NCBI GenBank assembly: GCA_038256935.1
Contig: JBBSJV010000032.1
Span: 1 to 14,003, forward strand
Source of the DNA: JBBSJV01 sp038256935
GTDB taxonomy: Bacteria; Patescibacteriota; JACMRA01
DNA: 14,003 nucleotides
Reading direction: 5' to 3'
The notes under the pieces were generated by a model. It was given only the letters and a program-made list of their open reading frames with translations. It was not told where the DNA came from and did not search any database. This document shows positions 1-7,020 of the stretch, one piece after another. A program made the translations under genes and the position numbers. Each line of letters begins with the position of its first letter. Positions within the stretch are counted from its first letter, which is position 1.

Positions 1-287
1 TCAGAATTGGATAAAAATAATTAAATTCTACCCTTGTTTAAATATTGAATAGTCAGTAACTAATATAAATTTTTTTTCTTTTAAGCATTTTTTTAAAGGC
101 AATTTAAAGCCTTCTATGCTCTTCTATTTGAAGCTTTAGCATTTGAAGTCCCCACCCTGTACAAAAAATCAATTCAGTCACAAAACATATCAGAATCATT
201 ACAGTATGAGTATAAGTTCTAGTTTATGCATATTAAACTACTCCCCAAAGCACTACCATAAAAGCCCCTCCAATTAGTCCATAAAAT
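1..287. other. Non-coding flank, nothing recognised
   Basis: This AT-rich stretch lies downstream of the CBM2 protein gene. I see no RNA gene and no convincing terminator. A weak 5-bp hairpin (AAGGC at 96-100 with GCCTT at 109-113) is not followed by a T-run in a useful orientation. One plus-strand frame is open from the left edge to a TAG at 50-52, about 16 codons. It could be the tail of a gene outside the window, but it is too short to call. Confidence 0.5.
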
Positions 288-2039
288 TTACAATATAGTT
301 GTGCTTCCATCGTCAGCTAAGGCAAAAGGGATTACTCTTTTCCCATCTTCAATTACGATCAACCAGTTTCCGGGTGGTATTGCTACTTTATTAGTATCCC
401 AAGATTCTGGCCAAGTTTTACCAAAACAGCTGTCATCGCGGGTAAGCTGAAGTATTTTGGCAGATTCACTGTAGCCAACATTTACTCCAGGAAATTTATC
501 CCTACACTCCCATAACACATCGAAATTAGAATTAAATCTTTGGTCCCTGTCTAAATCATAATAGACTTTGGCAGTGCTAAGATCCAGACTTGTCATATCT
601 GAAGTTGTAATTGCAACAACTACACTCAATAGCCTATCATACTGCAGGTACTTGAGAGAAAAACTACTTATTTCTATACCGTATCTATAACTTCTCTGAG
701 CCGTGCAATCAGTATCATTTAGTTTGAAACTAGTTACTGGATTGTTTTGTCTTAACGGGTACGATGCATTAAAACCTATTTCTTGGAAACCACCTGCATT
801 GATAGTGCGTGTGTAGTCTACAGAACTCATACTTACTTGCTTACCGCTTTGACTTGTTGTAGCTCCCCAAGACTCATATACAGATTGAGACTCAGGGAAA
901 TTAAATTTCAAATTCCAATCAGTGATTGCTTTTGTCCCTAAATTAAATACTTTGATACTTCCAGTAAACCCACTTCCCCAGTCATTTATAATCCTGTACT
1001 CTACTCTACAACTAATACCATCAAAACCATAATTGACATCTTTATTACACTCAAAGCCGTTTAATCTAAAATCAGTTCCCTGCACCATTTGCCCTGTGTA
1101 GCTACCATTGAAGCCAATCTCAACAAACCCTCCATTAGGGTTGATATTCCTAGTCCAGGATTCAGGGTTAATTCTCATATTACTTCCATTTCTACTAGTT
1201 TTTCCATTCCACATCGAGTCAATCTCGTGAGAGCCTGATAAACTATAACTCAATTCCCAATCAGTAATGCTTTTATTGGTCATGTTGGTAATCTTTATAC
1301 TTCCAGTATAGCCTCTATTCCAAGCATTAATGATTTTGTACTCGACATTGCAATATCTACCAAAATTACTTGTAGTACTAGGTGAAGTAGAGGATGGTCC
1401 ATCACTATTGACTATCTTATTCCAAAATACCATTTTAATAGCTTGCCCTGAATCAAAACTAAGTGGAAGATTTATCTCTTTGTAGGTATCATTAGAAGAA
1501 ATTTCACCTAGTTTTGAAATTAAAACTTCGTTTATATCCACATGTTCAATGACTATGCGACTGTCAGCAGCTACTTTGGAGTTTAAATTTAAAGACTTAA
1601 TAAGGGATCCAATTTCAGCTTGCAAGTTATTTTGATTAGGGTAAAATAATAATCTACAATTAGTATCTGTAGGCTGAGTTATTGACTTACAAGTGTCAGT
1701 ATTTAATGAAATCAGGCTATTTGTAATCGTTATATTGGAGTCAGGGTTTTTGTGAAAATCAACATTGTTAAAGTTTTCAATAAGGATTCTAGAAGTAGAT
1801 CTTGAGGTTTGGATAATATTAGCTTCTGCTTGTTGACTTTGATTAAACAATGGCATTATAAGTACAGCTGGTAAGGTGGCTGTAAAGATTGCAACTACGG
1901 ATACAAGAAGCTTGATTTTATTTGATTTGAATACCCTAGGCAACCTAAACTTAAATTTGTTTTTACTAGAAACTTTAACCAAAACTGGAAGTGGTTTTTG
2001 AGATTTTTTGTATTTATCTGGTAAGGAGAATCTATGCAT
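288..2039 (-). CDS. Secreted protein with two CBM2-type cellulose-binding modules
   Basis: A 583-residue exported protein predicted to bind cellulose or a similar crystalline polysaccharide; no catalytic domain is recognised. A basic N-terminus (1-42) precedes a hydrophobic segment (43-65) and a possible signal peptidase site after AEA (71-73). Residues 80-210 are unrecognised. Two family 2 carbohydrate-binding modules follow, each bracketed by a Cys pair: C230-C331 and C344-C445. Both show the CBM2 pattern W-x-x-G-[YF]-T-G-S-I-K, then D-W-x-L, then GF-x-E-I-GFN. Module 1 has the usual aromatic ligand positions W240, W277 and W295. Module 2 has W354 and W391, but Tyr409 stands where W295 lies in module 1. 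The last 130 residues are unrecognised; an acidic DLDRDQRFN stretch (495-503) may bind metal. No Shine-Dalgarno site precedes the ATG. It has its own promoter at 2068-2096. It may be a surface adhesin or a partner for the secreted hydrolase at 7021-9126. The CBM2 call is strong; the substrate is inferred. Confidence 0.88.
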   Translation of the reverse strand: MHRFSLPDKYKKSQKPLPVLVKVSSKNKFKFRLPRVFKSNKIKLLVSVVAIFTATLPAVLIMPLFNQSQQAEANIIQTSRSTSRILIENFNNVDFHKNPDSNITITNSLISLNTDTCKSITQPTDTNCRLLFYPNQNNLQAEIGSLIKSLNLNSKVAADSRIVIEHVDINEVLISKLGEISSNDTYKEINLPLSFDSGQAIKMVFWNKIVNSDGPSSTSPSTTSNFGRYCNVEYKIINAWNRGYTGSIKITNMTNKSITDWELSYSLSGSHEIDSMWNGKTSRNGSNMRINPESWTRNINPNGGFVEIGFNGSYTGQMVQGTDFRLNGFECNKDVNYGFDGISCRVEYRIINDWGSGFTGSIKVFNLGTKAITDWNLKFNFPESQSVYESWGATTSQSGKQVSMSSVDYTRTINAGGFQEIGFNASYPLRQNNPVTSFKLNDTDCTAQRSYRYGIEISSFSLKYLQYDRLLSVVVAITTSDMTSLDLSTAKVYYDLDRDQRFNSNFDVLWECRDKFPGVNVGYSESAKILQLTRDDSCFGKTWPESWDTNKVAIPPGNWLIVIEDGKRVIPFALADDGSTTIL

Positions 2040-2067
2040 TTTTTTGAATTGGCTCTGTAAACATACT

Positions 2068-2096
2068 ATTATAGACTACTTATTTAATTTAGACAA
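2068..2096 (-). promoter_or_regulatory. Sigma-70-type promoter of the CBM2 protein gene
   Basis: Read on the minus strand, TTGTCT (2091-2096) is followed by 17 bases and a perfect TATAAT (2068-2073). The -10 box is 28 bases from the ATG at 2039, predicting a leader of about 21 bases without a Shine-Dalgarno site. It lies in the 105-base gap after guaA, so the CBM2 gene need not depend on guaA transcription. Confidence 0.7.
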
Positions 2097-2144
2097 ACTG
2101 AATAGCAGACCAGCTAACACTTATAGTGATTCTAAACAATATTA

Positions 2145-4193
2145 CTATTCCCACTCGATAGTAGCAGGAGGTTTGCTGGAAACATCGTAAACAACACGAT
2201 TTATACCCTTTACTTCGTTAGTTATCCTACTTGAAACTTTAGCCAAAAAATCATAAGGCAATCTAGCCCAATCAGCTGTCATGCCATCAGCTGCGGTAAC
2301 TGCTCTGAGAACTAATACGTTTTCATAGGTTCTGCCATCCCCCATGACTCCCACGGTTTGAATCGGGGTAAGGACACAAAAGGCCTGCCAAGTTTTTTCG
2401 TATAAACTAGTAGCCTCTGGAATTTCTGTGTAGTTGTTTATGACCCACTCAAAAGCTGGTAGCAGGTTATTCTTGGTTTCGAAAAGATCTACCCATTTAC
2501 TTACAACGCTACTATTGTCCCTATCTTTTATATTTTCCAGATCAGAATCAGTTTCTAGATAATAAATATGGCTCATTAGTTCTCGGTTTCTATGAAAATG
2601 CGGTATAAAAAACCCATTTATGACTTTACCTAAGTACTTTGGTTCATTAAATTCACTTCTTTTAAGACCTGTTTCTTCGGCTATCTCTCGAAACAAAGCA
2701 TCTAGTGTGTCTTCTCCAGTGTGGATCCCACCTCCGATTAAATGCATGTTGCAGAGATAATCTGGGTTGTCTTTGGTAGACTGGATTAGATACTTTTTAC
2801 TAATAGGATTGTAGATTATGGCGTGGGCACAGTCTCTTTTATCCACTGAACATCTTGGCATGTAGTCTTCCCAAACATTTAAATATTTGGACTTGGTAAT
2901 CTCATTTATGTTTTGCAGGTAGTTTTTGAGCTCACTAATAAAGATAGTATCTGCTTTTTGTAGGATTTGGATCTTTCTTCTATCCACATCTCCGATGATT
3001 CTGATTCCAAGCCCTGGTCCTGGAAATGGGTGCCTGTTTATCATTTCAGCTGGCATCTTCAACTCAAGTCCAACTCGCCTCACCTCGTCTTTGAAAAGCT
3101 CTCTTAGTGGCTCGATTAATTTAAACTTCATTTTCTCTGGCAATCCTCCAACGTTGTGGTGGGATTTTATGACTTGAGAAGGTCCTCCATTAAAACTCAC
3201 ACTTTCTACAACATCAGGATACAATGTGCCTTGAGCTAAGTATTCAAAATCCCCTAATTTTTTGGATTCAGTTTCAAATACTTCGATAAAAGTATTGCCA
3301 ATTATCTTTCGTTTTTGTTCAGGATCGACTATACCTATAAGTCTTGATAAAAATTTTTCTGAAGCATCAACTACTGTGAGGTTGATTTTGTAATTATCTC
3401 TAAACATTTTCTCAACTTGCTCCCTCTCACCTGCTCGTAAAAGTCCATGATCGACAAACATACAGTGCAAATTATTCCCAATTGCTTTTTGAATCAGGAC
3501 AGCCACTACTGAGGAGTCTACCCCACCGCTTAACCCGCAAAGCACTTTTTTATCACCTACCCTCTCTTTTATATCTTTGACTGTTTGTTGTATATAGCCT
3601 TTAGAATCCCAATTCCTACTTAATCCTGCGATTTCTAAAAAATTGGATAATATTTCCGTCCCGTTTTTGGTATGTAAGACTTCTGGGTGAAACTGTAAGC
3701 CAAAGAGTTTTTTATCAACATTTGCTATGGCTGCAATATGACAATTATCACTACTACCGATTAATTCAAAACCTTCTGGTAGAGTCACTAAATGATCACC
3801 ATGAGACATCCAAACAGGCAGTCTTGCCATTGTATTTATCCCTTTCCAAAGGGTGTTGTTTTTAAGATCCATTTCCGCCTTTCCGTATTCTCTCATACTA
3901 GAGGCCTCTACCTTGCCACCAAGCATGCTTCCCATCAATTGCAAACCATAACAAACACCCAGAATCGGGATTTTGAGATCAAAAATCTGTGGGTTGATAG
4001 TAGGATTGTTGTGATAATAGATGCTATTTGGACCCCCTGATAAAATAATGGCTCCAATCTCACTATCGCTCAGTATATTTTCAAATGGATAATTGTAAGG
4101 TTGGATCTGGGAGTAGATATTTAGTTCGCGGACACGTCTTGCGATCAGTTGAGTAAACTGAGAACCAAAATCCAAAATCAAGACTTTATTCAT
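2145..4193 (-). CDS. guaA: GMP synthase (glutamine-hydrolysing) with an inserted Nudix hydrolase domain
   Basis: Converts XMP to GMP using glutamine and ATP, the last step of guanine nucleotide synthesis, in the cytoplasm. Numbered from the ATG at 4193 (682 aa). The class I glutamine amidotransferase domain (about 1-190) has C81 in GVCYG and H169/E171 in FHPE. The ATP pyrophosphatase domain has the P-loop SGGVDSS (222-228). The dimerisation domain carries HPFPGPGLGIR and ends with the canonical KPPATIEWE. Normal GuaA is about 525 aa. Here roughly 160 residues (about 430-590) sit between the helix ending in ISELK and the strand starting LYEKTWQAF. They contain an exact Nudix box, G-x5-E-x7-REIAEETGL (488-510). 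The frame is continuous. A TTG nine bases upstream (4200-4202) would add three residues but overlaps the -10 region, so ATG is preferred and the mRNA is nearly leaderless. GuaA is certain, and the Nudix insertion is nearly so; the Nudix substrate is unknown. Confidence 0.95.
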   Translation of the reverse strand: MNKVLILDFGSQFTQLIARRVRELNIYSQIQPYNYPFENILSDSEIGAIILSGGPNSIYYHNNPTINPQIFDLKIPILGVCYGLQLMGSMLGGKVEASSMREYGKAEMDLKNNTLWKGINTMARLPVWMSHGDHLVTLPEGFELIGSSDNCHIAAIANVDKKLFGLQFHPEVLHTKNGTEILSNFLEIAGLSRNWDSKGYIQQTVKDIKERVGDKKVLCGLSGGVDSSVVAVLIQKAIGNNLHCMFVDHGLLRAGEREQVEKMFRDNYKINLTVVDASEKFLSRLIGIVDPEQKRKIIGNTFIEVFETESKKLGDFEYLAQGTLYPDVVESVSFNGGPSQVIKSHHNVGGLPEKMKFKLIEPLRELFKDEVRRVGLELKMPAEMINRHPFPGPGLGIRIIGDVDRRKIQILQKADTIFISELKNYLQNINEITKSKYLNVWEDYMPRCSVDKRDCAHAIIYNPISKKYLIQSTKDNPDYLCNMHLIGGGIHTGEDTLDALFREIAEETGLKRSEFNEPKYLGKVINGFFIPHFHRNRELMSHIYYLETDSDLENIKDRDNSSVVSKWVDLFETKNNLLPAFEWVINNYTEIPEATSLYEKTWQAFCVLTPIQTVGVMGDGRTYENVLVLRAVTAADGMTADWARLPYDFLAKVSSRITNEVKGINRVVYDVSSKPPATIEWE
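2360..2905 (-). other. Nudix hydrolase domain inserted in GMP synthase
   Basis: Approximate bounds of the in-frame insertion inside guaA. The Nudix box, which binds the catalytic divalent metal, has all signature residues: G488, E494, R502, E503, E506, E507 and G509. The domain starts near YLNVWEDYMPRC and ends near FEWVINNY. Nudix enzymes cleave nucleoside diphosphates linked to another group; candidate substrates here would be purine (d)NTPs or related nucleotides, but nothing in the sequence fixes this. Edges are uncertain by about 20 residues. Confidence 0.9.
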
Positions 4194-4202
4194 AATTCCC
4201 AA

Positions 4203-4230
4203 ATTTTAACGGTTATAGATGAGATGTCAA
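4203..4230 (-). promoter_or_regulatory. Promoter of guaA, nearly leaderless
   Basis: On the minus strand a perfect TTGACA (4225-4230) is followed by 16 bases and TAAAAT (4203-4208). Only nine bases separate the -10 box from the ATG at 4193, so transcription should begin about 2-3 bases before the start codon. No room remains for a Shine-Dalgarno site. Confidence 0.75.
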
Positions 4231-4244
4231 TTTTTTTCCAGAGG

Positions 4245-4273
4245 TTGATTATTTGAATTTTAGCTGGTATACT
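4245..4273 (+). promoter_or_regulatory. Extended -10 promoter of the GH13 gene, leaderless
   Basis: TTGATT (4245-4250), 17 bases, then TATACT (4268-4273) preceded by TGG (4265-4267), an extended -10 motif. Six bases downstream lies GTG (4280), the expected transcription start. The -35 box is 14 bases from the divergent guaA -35 box, so the two promoters stand back to back and could share a regulator. Confidence 0.65.
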
Positions 4274-4279
4274 GTTGAT

Positions 4280-5869
4280 GTGATCAAAACTACTCCCCCT
4301 TGGTGGCACAGCTCAATTATTTATCAGATTTACCCCCGCTCCTACAAAGACAGTACTGGTGATGGCGTTGGCGATTTAAAAGGCATTATTTCAAAATTAG
4401 ATTATCTACTAGAGCTTAGAGTAGATGCAATTTGGCTCAATCCATTTTTTTCTTCCCCAATGAAAGATTTTGGCTACGACATATCAGATTATACCCAGGT
4501 TGACCATATTTTTGGCAGCAATAAAGATATGTTTGAATTGATCGAAACTTGCCACGGTAAAGGAATAAAAGTAATTTTTGATCTAGTTTTAAATCATACC
4601 TCAGCTGATCACCCTTGGTTTATCGAGTCCAGCTCAAGCCTTGCTAATCCCAAAAGAGATTGGTACGTCTGGCAAAAACAAGTTCCAAATAATTGGGAAA
4701 GTATTTTTGGAGGCAGTGCTTGGGAAAAATCAGAAACCACAGGAGAGTATTTTTATCATACTTTCCTCCCTAGCCAGCCTGATTTGAATCTTTACAATCC
4801 TGAGGTCAAAGCTGAGATTTTCAAAGTCGTTAATTATTTTCTTGAGCTTGGTGTAGATGGGTTTAGATTGGATGCTATTAATACCTTTTTTGAAGATCCA
4901 CTACTACAAGATAACCTACCACTTGAGATTGGAAACCATCATAAACTAACAAGATTCAAAAGCAATATAAACACCTTTGATCACGATTGTAATTTTGACT
5001 TTATTTATGATCTAAAAGACCTGATAAATCAGTACGGCGACAAATTATTAATCGGTGAAACTAATAAAATGGGACCAATTAGCGGTAAATGGACCAAGTA
5101 TTTGCAGCACAAGGACAGATCAGGTATAGATATAGTTTTCAACTTTGATCTCCTGTACGATATAATCGATAAAGACTTGGTTACAAAATCTATTCAAGCT
5201 TGGCAAGACAATCAAGACCACGGTTATCCAACTTATGCACTATCTTCTCATGACCAACTCAGATTTGTCAGTAGATTAAGTATTGAAAAATTAAGCGTTG
5301 ATGAAACTGCTAATAAAACCAAGATGTTGGCTGTGTTTTTACTAACTATCAAAGGCTTACCATTTATTTACTATGGAGATGAATTAGGCCTTCCTGAATA
5401 TACCGATTTCACTACTGATCAGATCAGAGATACTTGGGCAATTCAAAATGATTATAGTGTACCAACTAGAGATGGTTGTAGGACTCCAATGCTTTGGGAT
5501 AATAGCCTAAGTGCAGGTTTTTCTGATTCTAATAAAACCTGGCTACCAATTCATGAAAATTTCCAAGATCTATCAGTTGAAACTCAAAAACAAGACCCAA
5601 ATTCTATTTTAAACCATTACAAAAAAATTATTGACTTACGTAGTAACAGTTCTGTATTGCAAACTGGCGAATTGGAATTGATTGAAACAAGTGATGGAAG
5701 TATCAAATATAAGAGATTTGAAGATGGTAGTGAAATTTTTGTAATTTTAAACTTTGAAAAAGAATTGGTCCCAGTTGACTTAAATACTGCAAACATCCTT
5801 GATAGTAATAACTTTGATTTAAACACTAAGAATTTACACCGATTTGGATATGTCATTTACACAGGATAA
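4280..5869 (+). CDS. GH13 alpha-glucosidase (oligosaccharide hydrolase)
   Basis: Cytoplasmic (no signal peptide) glycoside hydrolase family 13 enzyme that releases glucose from short alpha-glucans. From GTG 4280 it is 529 aa, the usual size of the oligo-1,6-glucosidase/alpha-glucosidase subfamilies. The (beta/alpha)8 barrel opens with WW-x5-YQIYPRS. Region V is QPDLN (166-170). Catalytic residues are nucleophile D198 (DGFRLDAIN), acid/base E260 (LIGETN) and D325 (SSHDQLR). A C-terminal beta domain follows. Ala after the nucleophile, where alpha-1,6 enzymes usually have Val, favours alpha-1,4 specificity and a GH13_23-like enzyme; trehalose synthase is less likely at this length. An in-frame TTG at 4253 with GAGG eight bases upstream would add nine residues, but the promoter at 4245-4273 covers it, so GTG is preferred. 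It overlaps the downstream kinase by 20 bases, suggesting coupled translation and a shared sugar pathway. Confidence 0.92.
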   Translation: MIKTTPPWWHSSIIYQIYPRSYKDSTGDGVGDLKGIISKLDYLLELRVDAIWLNPFFSSPMKDFGYDISDYTQVDHIFGSNKDMFELIETCHGKGIKVIFDLVLNHTSADHPWFIESSSSLANPKRDWYVWQKQVPNNWESIFGGSAWEKSETTGEYFYHTFLPSQPDLNLYNPEVKAEIFKVVNYFLELGVDGFRLDAINTFFEDPLLQDNLPLEIGNHHKLTRFKSNINTFDHDCNFDFIYDLKDLINQYGDKLLIGETNKMGPISGKWTKYLQHKDRSGIDIVFNFDLLYDIIDKDLVTKSIQAWQDNQDHGYPTYALSSHDQLRFVSRLSIEKLSVDETANKTKMLAVFLLTIKGLPFIYYGDELGLPEYTDFTTDQIRDTWAIQNDYSVPTRDGCRTPMLWDNSLSAGFSDSNKTWLPIHENFQDLSVETQKQDPNSILNHYKKIIDLRSNSSVLQTGELELIETSDGSIKYKRFEDGSEIFVILNFEKELVPVDLNTANILDSNNFDLNTKNLHRFGYVIYTG

Positions 5870-6740
5870 TTTTGTAAAAAACTTCGTTAAAGAAATTGAA
5901 CTATCAAGAGATATTAAACCATCTTCTTTAAGCTGGATCTCACTTGATATTTCTAAGATTAGACCGATTTCAGATTTTGATTACCACGTCTCAGCTGGAG
6001 GAACAAACGTTAAAATTTTTAAGCGTGATGAACTAATTGGCAGGTTTGAAATCCATAATCTAGAAACAGGCATGGAATTAGTCGATCAAATTTGCCAGTA
6101 TCTACCAAATGATATCACATCCCTTGCAATTGCCCTTGCCTTTCCACTAGATTATATTTTGACAGGGGATCAGATTGATGTAAAAATCATTCGAAACGTG
6201 AAGGGTCACAATCTAAGTGATATTTTAAACCTAGATCTGAATCAAATTTTTAGAAAAAAACTTGTGCACTTACAAGACTTACAGATCATTAACGATGCCA
6301 CAAGTCTGATGTATGAAAAACATATTAAGACACAAGCCACAGCGGGGCTAATACTTGGAACAGGGTTTAATGCCACTATTGTTTATGACGGGCAAATTGT
6401 AAATTTAGAAGCTGGTAATTTTGATAAGTTTGATTTTTCAAAAACAACTCAGTTTATTGATCAAGCTTCAGATAATCCAGGGCAACAAATCTTGGAAAAA
6501 GAAATAGCAGGCAAATATTTATTTAGCCATTATAATCTAATCAAAGAAAAAGAAGTTTTTGAGACAACTGAAGAAATGTTTAATGAAATCGATGATCTGA
6601 CACATCAGTTAGTACATCATCAGCATGAAATAATCAAAAAAGTAATGTCTGCCATGGAATTGTTTTTGGCTAATGAAAATATTATTTGGGCTTATGAAGG
6701 GACTATGCTGGAGTATTTGGTAGATAGGTTTGATATGTAG
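5850..6740 (+). CDS. Compact hexokinase-like sugar kinase
   Basis: Likely phosphorylates glucose or a related hexose with ATP, feeding sugar freed by the overlapping GH13 enzyme into glycolysis. Over 296 residues (ATG 5850) the landmarks of the eukaryote-type hexokinase family appear in order: phosphate-1 motif SAGGTN (48-53), AFP (97-99), catalytic D149 in IINDAT, phosphate-2 LGTGFNA (169-175), sugar-binding E187 in NLEAGNF, the helix LEKEIAGKYL (215-224), and adenosine motif YEGT (282-285) near the C-terminus. It is much shorter than the usual 430-480 residues, so most loops and the second half of the large domain are reduced. The family's phosphate-1 motif is normally DLGGTN or DAGGTN; here Ser48 replaces the metal- and phosphate-contacting Asp, so activity or cofactor use may differ. 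A TTG at 5844 could start it two residues earlier; ATG is preferred. A ROK kinase is unlikely because no ROK cysteine motif is seen. Confidence 0.78.
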   Translation: MSFTQDNFVKNFVKEIELSRDIKPSSLSWISLDISKIRPISDFDYHVSAGGTNVKIFKRDELIGRFEIHNLETGMELVDQICQYLPNDITSLAIALAFPLDYILTGDQIDVKIIRNVKGHNLSDILNLDLNQIFRKKLVHLQDLQIINDATSLMYEKHIKTQATAGLILGTGFNATIVYDGQIVNLEAGNFDKFDFSKTTQFIDQASDNPGQQILEKEIAGKYLFSHYNLIKEKEVFETTEEMFNEIDDLTHQLVHHQHEIIKKVMSAMELFLANENIIWAYEGTMLEYLVDRFDM

Positions 6741-7020
6741 ATTTTTTAAATTATAAATTCCTTTTAGCTCTGATTTTAATAATTGTAATCTCAATAATCA
6801 GACCGTTAAATTCATTTGCAAACTCTGACGTCTTGTTTTTAATTATCAGGCAATTGTTGATCTGATCTCCAATTTAAATAGAATTTTTTATAATTAAGAA
6901 GAGTTTCCAAACGACTTATATTATTTACTTAGCAATAAGTTATCTGACTCAAACTAATTCAAAAAAAGACACACAGATGTTTACACTCTATTTTTCATAA
7001 ACAAAAATTCTTATAAATTA
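6741..7020. other. Convergent intergenic region
   Basis: About 280 bases of AT-rich DNA between two convergent genes. A 7-bp inverted repeat (TCTGATT 6769-6775 with AATCAGA 6796-6802) just after the kinase stop, and a 6-bp one (ACTTAT 6914-6919 with ATAAGT 6935-6940), could be weak terminators, but the loops are long and no clear T-run follows. No gene or RNA is recognised. Confidence 0.4.

Noticed and set aside
2..52. Plus-strand frame open from the left edge to TAG, possible tail of an outside gene.
   Set aside because: Sixteen codons give no family or composition signal.
2008..2190. Plus-strand 60-codon ORF across the guaA/CBM2 gap.
   Set aside because: It overlaps the ends of two firm minus-strand genes and a minus-strand promoter; the translation has no domain-like character.
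4200..4202. TTG as the start of guaA.
   Set aside because: It directly abuts the -10 box (4203-4208) and would lie upstream of the predicted transcription start; the family starts close to KVLILDFGSQ.
4253..4255. TTG with GAGG upstream as the start of the GH13 gene.
   Set aside because: It lies inside the -35/-10 pair that leads to GTG 4280. It is not excluded if another upstream promoter exists.
6741..7020. Inverted repeats as terminators between convergent genes.
   Set aside because: Stems are AT-rich, loops are long and no T-run follows; too weak to annotate as terminators.
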